Shown here: positions 37,570-45,740 of the stretch, one piece after another
Position numbering within the stretch: position 1 is the stretch's first letter
Layout: each line of letters starts with the position of its first letter
Origin: Thermoguttaceae bacterium
GTDB lineage: Bacteria > Planctomycetota > Planctomycetia > Pirellulales > Thermoguttaceae
NCBI GenBank assembly: GCA_017447865.1
Contig: JAFSMO010000029.1
Coordinates: 1-64,000, forward strand
Direction: 5' to 3'
DNA length: 64,000 nt
The notes under the pieces: generated by a model
The model's database searches: none
The model's input: only the letters and a program-made list of their open reading frames with translations
Told to the model about the DNA's origin: nothing
Program-made: the position numbers and the translations under genes

Positions 37570-38319
37570 CTATTCCTCAAATTTTGAAGAAACTTTGAGA
37601 TGATTTAGAATTTCTGACAATACAAAGGATGAAAATTCTGGTCCGCGAAGATCGATCTTATGGCAAGTCAAGGGCGCGGAAAGTGAGGACGGGACGAATG
37701 CGCAGTCCACTTCTGATAACATTGGAATGTCAACCGGCATGTCACCGACGCCAAATGTAAACCAGTTCGGGTTCCGGCTTTTGATAAATTTTACAGGAAG
37801 ATGTTTTCCGAAACCTTCCGCCGTCAATGCGAATCTTTTCCGGCTTGTCTGGTAAATATCGGTTCTTTTGATTTTCGGGTTTTCATCCAGAAACCGCGTG
37901 AGCTCTTTTTCCCTGAATTCGATGCTGAAGACGTTCTCCATGCCGGCGTCAGGATATAATTGCTGCAAGGACTTGGGCACTTGCCGGGCCAAATACGTTT
38001 CGTAGTCGTCTTTCCGGAAATCCTGGCATTGAAGCACCATTTCCCCCAGTTTTCCCCAAATTCCCCCCCACTGAATGTCGGCGAACCAGGGTGACACTTC
38101 CTGAAATTGCGCGGCATTTCTCCCCGTGCTCAAAAACATGTGCGCCCGCTTTTCCATTTCTTTCAGCAGGGGAACGGTCTGAGAATCCATATAATAGGCA
38201 CTTCCCGACTGGGTAGAAATTGGAGTCCAACCGGTTTGTACCCGGACATTCCAGTAGTTTAAATCGGACTCGTTAAAAATCAGCGTCCCGTCCAAATCCA
38301 GAAAAACTGCGGCCTTCAT
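37570..38319 (-). CDS. HAD-superfamily phosphatase
   Basis: 249 residues. Motif I DLDGTL (residues 8-13) holds the nucleophile and acid-base aspartates, motif II STGR (about 65), and motif IV GVGDMPVDIPML (about 205) the metal-binding acids: a complete HAD (C2-cap, Cof/IIB-like) set. Likely a phosphatase for a sugar phosphate or nucleotide. Last gene of a six-gene minus-strand operon; its ATG overlaps the preceding stop (ATGA). Substrate would be set by the nucleotidyltransferase and ADP-ribosyltransferase genes of the operon; unknown. Confidence 0.75.
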   Translation of the reverse strand: MKAAVFLDLDGTLIFNESDLNYWNVRVQTGWTPISTQSGSAYYMDSQTVPLLKEMEKRAHMFLSTGRNAAQFQEVSPWFADIQWGGIWGKLGEMVLQCQDFRKDDYETYLARQVPKSLQQLYPDAGMENVFSIEFREKELTRFLDENPKIKRTDIYQTSRKRFALTAEGFGKHLPVKFIKSRNPNWFTFGVGDMPVDIPMLSEVDCAFVPSSLSAPLTCHKIDLRGPEFSSFVLSEILNHLKVSSKFEE

Positions 38320-38858
38320 TCCTCGCCCTCTCTCCTCAAAAAAGGGTATTTGCCACCTTCAGAAAGGGTTTGGAGTCTTTCATAAATGTCATTTTTACAA
38401 AGGAAATCGAATTCTTCCGGAGGAATATGTTCTTTCCAGTGTTGAAAGGGCAAAGCTCTTAAATCCGCCCCGTCGATCCCTTGCCGGCAGTGCGTGCGGT
38501 ATTCCAGGCCCGCTTTCGCCAGCGGCTCGTAAACGAATGGATTGTCGCTAAAAACGATTTCTGCGTCGGGAATGGCTCGCCGGACGTTTTCAGCCCATTT
38601 TTCAGGAGGGTAGGCCCCTTTTACCGCACGAATGAAGACATTTTTCAAAAAATGCGTCTTGCAGATCGTTTCAATGATTTTCTCGCGTTCCTCAACCGTC
38701 AGAAAATTCTCAAAATTCAGGGTTCCCATATCACCAAGCAAAATGCACAATTTCATGTTGGGGAAAGAATGGGTTATCTCGAGGATGCGTTCCAGGTGTG
38801 AATTTGTAAAAGGCTGAAAACGGCCGGGAAAAAGCCCGATCTTGTATGATTTTACCAT
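38316..38858 (-). CDS. NMNAT-like nucleotidylyltransferase with altered HxGH motif
   Basis: 180 residues, cytidylyltransferase-like Rossmann fold. GLFPGRFQPFTNSHLERI at the N-terminus matches the GRFQPxHxGHL motif of archaeal-type NMN adenylyltransferase (NadM), but the first His and the Gly of HxGH are replaced by Thr and Ser (FTNSH). The length (about 180) and FLTVEEREKIIE region match NadM. The C-terminal IDGADLRALP sits where ISGTxIR is usual. It may make NAD or a related dinucleotide, or use another nucleotide; the altered motif makes activity uncertain. Overlaps its upstream neighbour by 7 bp. Confidence 0.65.
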   Translation of the reverse strand: MVKSYKIGLFPGRFQPFTNSHLERILEITHSFPNMKLCILLGDMGTLNFENFLTVEEREKIIETICKTHFLKNVFIRAVKGAYPPEKWAENVRRAIPDAEIVFSDNPFVYEPLAKAGLEYRTHCRQGIDGADLRALPFQHWKEHIPPEEFDFLCKNDIYERLQTLSEGGKYPFLRREGEE

Positions 38859-39496
38859 TCAAATATCCCTTCGATCTTGTAAACATACGAACACCACTCC
38901 AGGGAGTCGCCCAATCTGCTTTTTTTATCCACGACAACATGGGCGGAATCCCGCAAAGATACCGGGGCCTCAAGCAGGATTTCCGCCTGTCTTTTCCACG
39001 ATTCCCTGATCTTTTCCTCTTTGGGAGCTGCATCGGAATTCCAGTGCCATTTTTCGAGCACATCCCAATGAAGAAAAGCCCTTTGGGACCAGTCCCCAAG
39101 ATACTTCGAGCCTTCGTAGGCCGGGTTCGTTGAAAAGAGCCAATGCCTGTATTTGGATTTCAGTTTTTCGAAGTCAAATCCGATCGCGACGATTTCTTCA
39201 GGCCTGGCCTTTTCCTCCCGGATGAGTCTTGAAAACATGGGCTGGCGCGGCGTGAAATAAAAAGGAACCGTATCGTTCAAAAACCTGCCGTCGGGAAGCC
39301 GAATCTCCGATCTTAGCTTGACAAGCGAGTCCAGCGCGTAGTCATCGTCAATCTGGCCCAGACTGTTCCGCGAGCGGATCTCCTGGCATTGGCAGATTTT
39401 CTCAAATCGCAGGGAGGTGCAAATATGGTAAATGTAACGTCTGGAGGAAACGAGCCCCTGAAATGCTTCAACTGCCTCCCGTGATGGTATTTTCAT
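38852..39496 (-). CDS. DarT-like (DUF4433) ADP-ribosyltransferase
   Basis: 214 residues. Three family segments are in order: RYIYHIC (20-26, NAD-binding start), VPFYFTPRQPM (77-87, matching the VPFYF..RSPML block of DarT) and KRQAEILLE (168-176), whose Glu172 aligns with the catalytic glutamate of DarT. DarT modifies thymidine on single-stranded DNA using NAD and is normally paired with the DarG macrodomain antitoxin. No macrodomain gene is beside it here; instead it lies between a nucleotidyltransferase and an NMNAT-like gene, with overlapping starts. It may therefore use a different target or be controlled by a neighbour. Confidence 0.75.
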   Translation of the reverse strand: MKIPSREAVEAFQGLVSSRRYIYHICTSLRFEKICQCQEIRSRNSLGQIDDDYALDSLVKLRSEIRLPDGRFLNDTVPFYFTPRQPMFSRLIREEKARPEEIVAIGFDFEKLKSKYRHWLFSTNPAYEGSKYLGDWSQRAFLHWDVLEKWHWNSDAAPKEEKIRESWKRQAEILLEAPVSLRDSAHVVVDKKSRLGDSLEWCSYVYKIEGIFEW

Positions 39497-40305
39497 GCTG
39501 TTTTTCCCGTGTATTTAATTTTGGACCTGCGTTTGGGGAAGCCGATGTTGATGTCGCCTTTGGCCGCGTGATATAAGGTCGGGAAAAGCATCATCAGGTG
39601 AGAGGAATTGAAGGTGTAGGCATTTCTTTCAAACTGGTTCAATATTGGGGCGGTACGCATGAGAAGCTTGAAATCGATTTCGTGCGGGACGTCCCAGAAA
39701 GACAGATGCGCCGAAGCCTCGCTGCAAAGTTCGCCCAACCTTACCGGATTGATGAGGGCTTTCGGATGATTCATGGCCAAAACCCGGCGAATGGCGGGGC
39801 TTCCGGGATCATTGAATTCTTCGTGCAAGCTCTCGTAATCCAGCACATTCAAAGTAATTTCACATTTGTGTTCCGCTGCCGTTTGCCGAACGATGGAATC
39901 AAGACGCGGAATGTATCGTTCCGGTTTCTCGGCGACCAGAACCAGGTCAATATCATCCCGGCAATCCGGAATCGTAAAGGTTTCCATCTGAATACCGGGC
40001 CGGTCGGTCAACGTGAACTCCAAATTCGGCGCGACTTGCCCATTGCCCCGCCCTGTTGATCCGTGCACAAAGAGACAGGTGCTGGGATCCACGAGATTGG
40101 CCGCCTGTATTTGGTGCTTGACTTCCAGTGCATACTGGATATTTTCGAGCGCGATTCGGGAAAGGGACAGCGAATCCAACAGTGACGGGGATTCTGAAAG
40201 GAACAGATCTCGCAGAATCTCCTCCTTTTCGGTTGGAGGTGCTTGCACGTAACGGGGCATCTCTCCGCGAAGTTTGAAAAGGGCCTCGATGATTTCATCA
40301 AACAT
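39493..40305 (-). CDS. nucleotidyltransferase-fold protein
   Basis: 270 residues. The nucleotidyltransferase signature HGSTGRGN (81-88) is followed by DDIDLVL (117-123), the pair of metal-binding acids, and a third strand EITLNVLDYES. These fit the polymerase-beta-like NTase superfamily. Many members act as antitoxins (MNT type), as AMP- or CMP-transferases, or as nucleotide-second-messenger synthases. Product is unknown. It overlaps the HprK-like gene upstream by 8 bp and the DarT-like gene downstream by 4 bp, so it is probably made in fixed ratio with them. It could be the regulator of the DarT-like protein; this is speculation. Confidence 0.65.
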   Translation of the reverse strand: MFDEIIEALFKLRGEMPRYVQAPPTEKEEILRDLFLSESPSLLDSLSLSRIALENIQYALEVKHQIQAANLVDPSTCLFVHGSTGRGNGQVAPNLEFTLTDRPGIQMETFTIPDCRDDIDLVLVAEKPERYIPRLDSIVRQTAAEHKCEITLNVLDYESLHEEFNDPGSPAIRRVLAMNHPKALINPVRLGELCSEASAHLSFWDVPHEIDFKLLMRTAPILNQFERNAYTFNSSHLMMLFPTLYHAAKGDINIGFPKRRSKIKYTGKTA

Positions 40306-41335
40306 GCGTTTTCTCCATCAAAAAGGTAAAATTGAGCGTTGGATCGTGGCTGGTTTGATAATTCGGCAAAAGGATGATCCGTCCTCTTTGATCGGCAAGC
40401 CAGTCCTTGACCCGGGAACAAAACGCCAGTCGGTTTCGCACGGCCTTCAGAACGATTTTTTTGCTCTCTGGATCGGGGATGTCCCGGAGAACATTTTTCA
40501 GGATCTCAACATTCGGATAACAAAAGGGACAATGGCCCGAAACGGACGAAATATACCAATACAATTCGCGTTCAGAAACACTTTCGAGGATCTGAGGCAC
40601 GGGAAAATTTCCCAAAATGCAGATGTCATGGATCTTGATCCCGGAACGTTTCTTTTGCCCGCACAGATCCTGAAGCGGAAAAACGATTTTATCTCGCCAG
40701 CCGTGAGGAATCGTGGGCAGTTTGGCGAATGCCGGCGGGATCTTGCCTGTACGGATCAACTCGGGAAGATCGTTCAGATTGAGCGACATGTTATTTTCCT
40801 CCGAGACCGCGGCCAATTCCGCATCCCGGACGATTACGTCGCACCAATCGTCCGAAATGATGCTCTCAAGATAGGGCATTAACTGCAAAAGCAGCGTGGT
40901 TTTTCCGCTGCTTGCGCCTCCGAGAAGAAGGATCCCGCGGTCTCCCAAAGAAAACCCGGCACTATGAATCCCCTGGCGTTTGCTGGAGGACATCAGAAAG
41001 CTGCCAATTCCCGCCGCCATGCTCTTAAAATGCCCGTAGTGACAAATCCCCCCGATCGCGAAACGCTTCCGGTTTACCAACGTTTCATAGTAAGATTCAG
41101 GGGGCCTGTTCCAGTCTTGCGTCCGCTTGTCTTCCAATAAATAACACAATTTCCCCCTGGGACTCGCTGTGGGTTCTGCCTCCTGTTGGTACATCCTGAA
41201 ATAATTCATCAGCAGTTCCGAATCCGTTGCGACCTCCAGCACCATTTCATGGGAATGGTTCCAGAATTTCCCCCGGTATAATCGGGAAAATCTCCCTATC
41301 AATTTCTGGGGAAACCATCGGGTGTAGATTTGCAT
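40298..41335 (-). CDS. HPr kinase-like P-loop protein
   Basis: 345 residues from the ATG at 41335, preferred over an in-frame TTG at 41347 because GAGG lies six bases upstream. The central GILLLGGASSGKTTLLLQL (P-loop about 139-146) and following ISDDWCDV match the HprK/PEP-carboxykinase-like fold used by HprK-related proteins. The C-terminal half has paired cysteines (SGHCPFCYP). HprK-like proteins outside PTS loci phosphorylate small molecules or peptides; the substrate here is unknown. It starts nine bases after the SDR stop. Confidence 0.6.
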   Translation of the reverse strand: MQIYTRWFPQKLIGRFSRLYRGKFWNHSHEMVLEVATDSELLMNYFRMYQQEAEPTASPRGKLCYLLEDKRTQDWNRPPESYYETLVNRKRFAIGGICHYGHFKSMAAGIGSFLMSSSKRQGIHSAGFSLGDRGILLLGGASSGKTTLLLQLMPYLESIISDDWCDVIVRDAELAAVSEENNMSLNLNDLPELIRTGKIPPAFAKLPTIPHGWRDKIVFPLQDLCGQKKRSGIKIHDICILGNFPVPQILESVSERELYWYISSVSGHCPFCYPNVEILKNVLRDIPDPESKKIVLKAVRNRLAFCSRVKDWLADQRGRIILLPNYQTSHDPTLNFTFLMEKTHV

Positions 41336-41343
41336 TGGAAACC

Positions 41344-42258
41344 TCAAATAAAGTCCTGAAGTGAGGAGCGAAGCCCTTGACGCAGCAGCGTCGGTTCAAG
41401 CCCCAGCTCGCTGACCGTTTTTTGGTTACTTAACGTAACATCAAATGGGCGCAAGTTTTCAGGGGAATGGAAAGCTCGGATCATTTCCGGTTTTCCGATC
41501 AATCTGGCGACCTCCAAGGCGATCTCATACCTGCTGAATCTCTCGCTTCCGCAGCAGTGAAAGACTCCTTTTTTCCGGAGTCGAATGATGGTTTCCAGGC
41601 CCCGAACCAAGTCATCGATAAAGGTCGGATTGCAGAAAATGTTATCTGCCATCTCGACGGTCTGGTTCCTCTGGCATCGATATGCGGTCCAGTGGATCAG
41701 ATGGGACTGGTTTTGGATTTCATCCTGAAGCCAGTTCTGGCAATAAACCTGATATTCCTCCGGATGCATCGGACCATACACCAAAGCGGTACGCACAACC
41801 GAGGACTCCGGGAAAAGTTTAAGCAGATACTCATTTACGGTTTTCATAATGCCGTACGCGTTGGCAGGCGACGGCGGGTCATTTTCAGCTGAAGGATGAT
41901 TCACGGCTCCGCCAAAAGCCATGTCGGACGAAATTCCAATTAAATGAACATCCCGATGAAAGGCGTATTCATAAAACGGGATTCCCGAAAACACGTTGAC
42001 CTGAAGGGCATGAAGATTGTTTTCGCACGTGTCCAATCCCTTGATCGCTCCATTCAAAACGATCGTGTCCGGCTGGAAACGGTTCAGAACTTCACAGATT
42101 TTGTCATGATCGCATAAATCGGCAATTTCAATTGGAATATCATCATTCCAGCGGTCCAAACATCGGTCAATTCCCAGGGATTCGATGCCGTTTTCGCATA
42201 AATAACGCAACAGAAAGCTGCCAATAAAACCATTGGCTCCTGTAATCAACACTTTCAT
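41344..42258 (-). CDS. extended SDR / nucleotide-sugar reductase or epimerase
   Basis: 304 residues. GANGFIG (7-13) is the NAD(P)-binding motif; ISSDMAFGG and the catalytic YGIMK (about 138-142) follow, as in RmlD-type dTDP-4-dehydrorhamnose reductases and related epimerases. First gene of the six-gene operon, 75 bp downstream of a good promoter. It suggests that the operon handles a nucleotide sugar, or that the SDR fold uses NAD made by the NMNAT-like protein; both are inferences. Confidence 0.75.
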   Translation of the reverse strand: MKVLITGANGFIGSFLLRYLCENGIESLGIDRCLDRWNDDIPIEIADLCDHDKICEVLNRFQPDTIVLNGAIKGLDTCENNLHALQVNVFSGIPFYEYAFHRDVHLIGISSDMAFGGAVNHPSAENDPPSPANAYGIMKTVNEYLLKLFPESSVVRTALVYGPMHPEEYQVYCQNWLQDEIQNQSHLIHWTAYRCQRNQTVEMADNIFCNPTFIDDLVRGLETIIRLRKKGVFHCCGSERFSRYEIALEVARLIGKPEMIRAFHSPENLRPFDVTLSNQKTVSELGLEPTLLRQGLRSSLQDFI

Positions 42259-42602
42259 TATGGCCTCTCTTTAAAACAAAAAAATCCATCAGGACGACCA
42301 TTAAACATTGCAAAAAACCTCATTCACATTATATTATACCACAATCATGGCATTTGGCAATACAGGAGGATTAAAAAACATCCGTCCGAAGAACGAAACT
42401 TCATCGATGTCAGAATAAGCAAACTAACCCTGAAAAACACCAGGTCCTTCCTGGCTCGAAAATGAGAAATGCCAGATTTTTTAGCGTAATTCCACTTGGC
42501 TATCCGTTTTGCCTGGTGAACGAAGGTCGAAAGGTGGGAACCTGACAATGGAAATGCCGTTGTCAAGGGACCCACCTGACCGGTAATTATGGATCAACGC
42601 CG
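42259..42602. other. intergenic region with operon promoter
   Basis: 344 bp. Its left end holds the minus-strand promoter at 42333-42360. The rest is AT-rich, with no convincing gene: a 76-codon minus-strand frame at 42345-42575 lacks a ribosome site and overlaps the promoter. Confidence 0.5.
42333..42360 (-). promoter_or_regulatory. predicted sigma-70 promoter of the SDR-HAD operon
   Basis: On the minus strand TTGCCA (42360-42355), a 16-bp spacer and TATAAT (42338-42333), 75 bp upstream of the SDR ATG. Confidence 0.7.
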
Positions 42603-42899
42603 TTATGCCTGGGGAACATTCCCATCCGGAACATCGATGGAAAGGAGGTATTGGGAGATCATCGCCCCGGGAACCGAATCACAGGCGGGAATGGGGGCGG
42701 TTTGAATGGACACAATGCTCCAGCCACGACTCAAATAAATTTCCAGGGTTTCAGAACCCCCAAATTGAAATTCAACTTCGTCGGTCTTTGGATTATAGTG
42801 CTTCGTTTCGGTTGAAATTTCAGCAATATACCAGCCTCCATTATCATCATTTTCATGATACTGCCTGAACGCAACAGGAACCAATTTGAACAGTTTCAT
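42603..42899 (-). CDS. small protein of unknown function
   Basis: 98 residues with a strong ribosome site (AAAGGAGAG) before the ATG. MKLFKLVPVAFR is followed by NDDNGGWYIAEIST and a mostly beta pattern; no family recognised. It stands alone, between the SDR operon and the GAP1-like operon, in the same direction as both. The good ribosome site and coding-like composition support a real gene. Confidence 0.55.
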   Translation of the reverse strand: MKLFKLVPVAFRQYHENDDNGGWYIAEISTETKHYNPKTDEVEFQFGGSETLEIYLSRGWSIVSIQTAPIPACDSVPGAMISQYLLSIDVPDGNVPQA

Positions 42900-43047
42900 C
42901 TGTTCTCTCCTTTCAAAGTTAAAAACACACGGAAAATCCGTAACCCAACAATAAAATAACCGAGGGGAACTTCTCCCTTAATATGTGAAAATAATTCGAT
43001 GCAATTTTCAGATTCTCCTCATATTCCAGTTCTGCAAAACGGAGTAC

Positions 43048-44466
43048 TCATAATTCGGATTGGGTATTCGTTTCTGCAGGGGTATTTTGAAATTTTTCCA
43101 AATGACTATGGAACCTGGAAGTAACCAATAATAAACTGATGTAAACAAGTATCAAAAAAATAAGAAGAAAGAGTACAGCCCCGAAACAGCTTTTCTTGGG
43201 TTTTGCAGAAGGCTGGTTTATGGGAAGTTTCTTCTCTTGGGTCGACTTCGGGACGGGAACGGCTCCGTTCGATGCCGGTTTAGGAGACGGAGGAGCCAAT
43301 GGCAGTGGTTCTCCATTAAGTACGCGTATAAGAGGCTGGCGAAATTGGGAGTTTTCCCGAATTTCATTCAGTGTTTTTTGTTTCAAAAGAAGGTTTAGTA
43401 GTTTTATCTGACCTTCCGGATTTAATTGGTACAAAAACTCGAATGCTTTTTTTAGATCTTGTGCTAAAACACATTCTTCTGCCGCAGAATAAAGTTCAGG
43501 CACTTTTAATGGAGATGCAAGATCATTGGTTTTTTTCTTGATCTTGAGCTTCCAAAAATCATTCAGTATCCCGAAATCATGATAATAATTCTCTGGAACC
43601 TGTTTGAATAGGTTTTGAATCTTGCCCCAATTCCCTTTCTGAATTTCGTCGATCCAATCAGCAATAAATGGGAGTTCCTCTTCCTTGGGCTCTGCTTCTC
43701 TGGGGAATAAACGCACTTGAGGGTTCATTCGTAAATTATTTATTGGAATTTGTTCAGATTCCGGGAAAGTTTCCCCCATTGTTGAAAAGGTGGTTACATT
43801 ATAAGATAACCCTTCCCTTGGTTTCTCGTAGGTTGAAAATGTAAGCGATTCCCAGTATGTTTGCGGCAAAAAACGGGTAAGCCCCCAAAGACAAAATGCC
43901 GTTTCCTCTGGTTTGCAGCATAGCACGATGTACTCATCGGGCTTCCGAACGAGCCAGTTCTGGAGCAGAAACCGGAAAAGATCCGCATGACTGGAGTCCT
44001 GAATAAAATTCAAGAACGTTTCATCGTTGATTTTGCCGGGGAGAAAGTCTGAAATTTGAACATCCGGCAAAATCTTTGGTATGTCCAGAGAATCACACGT
44101 TTGCCAAAATGGACTCCCCCAGAGTTCCAATGCTTTCTTTGCGTTCCAGTCTTCCGGAAATTTCATCAGAAGGTGGGCGAAATAGTTTCCTTCCCGTTTA
44201 GTTTCCTCATCAGGAAGGGCATATACAGAATGAACAAGTATTTTTTGGTCCGAAACTTTCGTATATCTCAATGCCTTGGGGGCGAGCTGCAATCTGTCTT
44301 CCGGAGAAAAATCCAGCATTTTTTGTGGGGCATGCCAGAAACATTTTGTTTTAAACAATGCTGCCACAGCATCTGATATTCCTGAAGATGCTGCTCTTGT
44401 CTGATCTCCACCTCGTCCGTTTAAACTATAAAAACTTTGACAAAATGTGTAGTAAATTTGTTTCAT
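43048..44466 (-). CDS. GAP1-N2-like GTPase-associated protein with C-terminal membrane segment
   Basis: 472 residues. The N-terminus (QIYYTFCQSFYSLNGRGGDQ, FNLKDEE-like YALPDEETKREGNYFAHLL, and LTFSTYEKPREG) matches the GAP1-N2 domain described for GTPase-based conflict systems. The middle is helical. Residues 390-415 are Pro- and Lys-rich, followed by one membrane segment (GAVLFLLIFLILVYISLLL, about 428-446). The start overlaps the GTPase stop as ATGA, with AAGGAG upstream. It probably recruits the GTPase to the membrane; the family's exact biochemistry is not established. Last gene of the six-gene operon. Confidence 0.65.
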   Translation of the reverse strand: MKQIYYTFCQSFYSLNGRGGDQTRAASSGISDAVAALFKTKCFWHAPQKMLDFSPEDRLQLAPKALRYTKVSDQKILVHSVYALPDEETKREGNYFAHLLMKFPEDWNAKKALELWGSPFWQTCDSLDIPKILPDVQISDFLPGKINDETFLNFIQDSSHADLFRFLLQNWLVRKPDEYIVLCCKPEETAFCLWGLTRFLPQTYWESLTFSTYEKPREGLSYNVTTFSTMGETFPESEQIPINNLRMNPQVRLFPREAEPKEEELPFIADWIDEIQKGNWGKIQNLFKQVPENYYHDFGILNDFWKLKIKKKTNDLASPLKVPELYSAAEECVLAQDLKKAFEFLYQLNPEGQIKLLNLLLKQKTLNEIRENSQFRQPLIRVLNGEPLPLAPPSPKPASNGAVPVPKSTQEKKLPINQPSAKPKKSCFGAVLFLLIFLILVYISLLLVTSRFHSHLEKFQNTPAETNTQSEL

Positions 44467-45683
44467 TTTTTCTCCTTTTTAGCAGCTATGTGTCCAAGTT
44501 CATACAAAATCCAGAGTAATGGATCTGCAATATTGATAGGGTCTATAGATTGCAAATTGGCATCAGGTGGATGTCCTACAGGCGGATGTCCTAATGAAGC
44601 CATTCCGAAGAGTTTCCAGTTTGAATATTGTTTCAAGTTCGCGAGTACATCTTTGATTTCGCGCTTGTCCAGGAAATCATAAAGATGTTCGGATGTTTCA
44701 TCAACGGCCTTTTTATTGAACCCCTGGGCGTGGCAATGATCGTAAAAAACGGATTCATGAAGTCCTTCCAACGGTTGACCATCAGGACGCAATTCGTCAA
44801 ATTTCGAGATAACGACCGCTAATGGAGTTTTCACCTGCTTATCCTTACGGTAGTGTGGGTTGTAACGGGCCATTGCATTTGTAATCGTTGCAAAAGTATC
44901 AAAATACTCGCTTTGATTAATAGTATTTCGCATACCCCGTAATTTGTATGATGTTGGGTCCAGAAGGATGATGATTCCGGAAGCATGTGAAATATAACTG
45001 GAGTGAATCTGAATTTCGGCTTCAGCAAAACCTTCACCTGCTGCGTCAAAAAGGATTAAATCCACGGGACGATGATGAGAGAATGGATTCAGAATTCTCT
45101 GCCAGATTGTAAATTTGTCAAGTTTCAAACAATACAGCATAGGACTCAGGCTAATCTTGGGAGTTGGCGGCACTGCCATCATTTGTTCCAGATTATCTCC
45201 GTAACGCTCTCGATACAACGTGTCGGAGTTGGCCATTTTCCCATCGGTATTATAACTGTCCAGAGCTTCCAGGCTTAATGAAATTTCTTTCGCATATCGC
45301 GTCCGCAATGATGGAATAAGTACACCGAAAAAATTGCCTTTTCCAGAATTACGATAACCAATAACTGCAATTACATTCCCTTGTTTACCACTATTTGCCA
45401 AAGTGTTCGGAAGTGTCATGTGACAATGGGGGCATATTCTCCTTTTTTTATCAAGGGACCTTGAGTAATAGAAGTAACCAATCAATTTATGCCAGAATCC
45501 TTGAATTTCCTTAACCGGATAATTGTCCGGGTGTTCTTCCACGCGTCTATCGAAAAATGCAGCTTGTACAGGATCTTTTTCCTTATGATTGTCCGAATAA
45601 TCACGAAATGGTGCGTGACCAATGTGAAATTCGTGAAAGCAAAAGGGACAAAAGACTTTGCTGTTGGGAAACGTAAAAGGCAT
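44463..45683 (-). CDS. zinc-ribbon double-GTPase-2-like NTPase
   Basis: 406 residues. An N-terminal zinc ribbon: CPFC (12-15) and CPHC (84-87). The GTPase-like core follows: P-loop GYRNSGKG (109-116), DxxG-type LILFDAAGEGF and a G4-like VVISKFDE. These features match the DO-GTPase2 group found next to GAP1 proteins. Unusually the P-loop ends GKG, where Ser or Thr normally binds magnesium, so nucleotide hydrolysis may be weak or use a different geometry. It is translationally coupled to the GAP1-like gene. Confidence 0.65.
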   Translation of the reverse strand: MPFTFPNSKVFCPFCFHEFHIGHAPFRDYSDNHKEKDPVQAAFFDRRVEEHPDNYPVKEIQGFWHKLIGYFYYSRSLDKKRRICPHCHMTLPNTLANSGKQGNVIAVIGYRNSGKGNFFGVLIPSLRTRYAKEISLSLEALDSYNTDGKMANSDTLYRERYGDNLEQMMAVPPTPKISLSPMLYCLKLDKFTIWQRILNPFSHHRPVDLILFDAAGEGFAEAEIQIHSSYISHASGIIILLDPTSYKLRGMRNTINQSEYFDTFATITNAMARYNPHYRKDKQVKTPLAVVISKFDELRPDGQPLEGLHESVFYDHCHAQGFNKKAVDETSEHLYDFLDKREIKDVLANLKQYSNWKLFGMASLGHPPVGHPPDANLQSIDPINIADPLLWILYELGHIAAKKEKK

Positions 45684-45740
45684 CCGATTTTCTCCTTATT
45701 TCAATTATCTTAATATACACATTTGGGCGGATTTGCCATT

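Noticed and set aside
37570..38858. Reading the HAD and NMNAT-like genes as a plain NAD-salvage pair
   Set aside because: The NMNAT-like active-site motif is altered and the pair is coupled to a DarT-like gene, so routine salvage is not well supported.
42345..42575. Minus-strand 76-codon frame
   Set aside because: No ribosome site and it runs over the promoter of the SDR operon.
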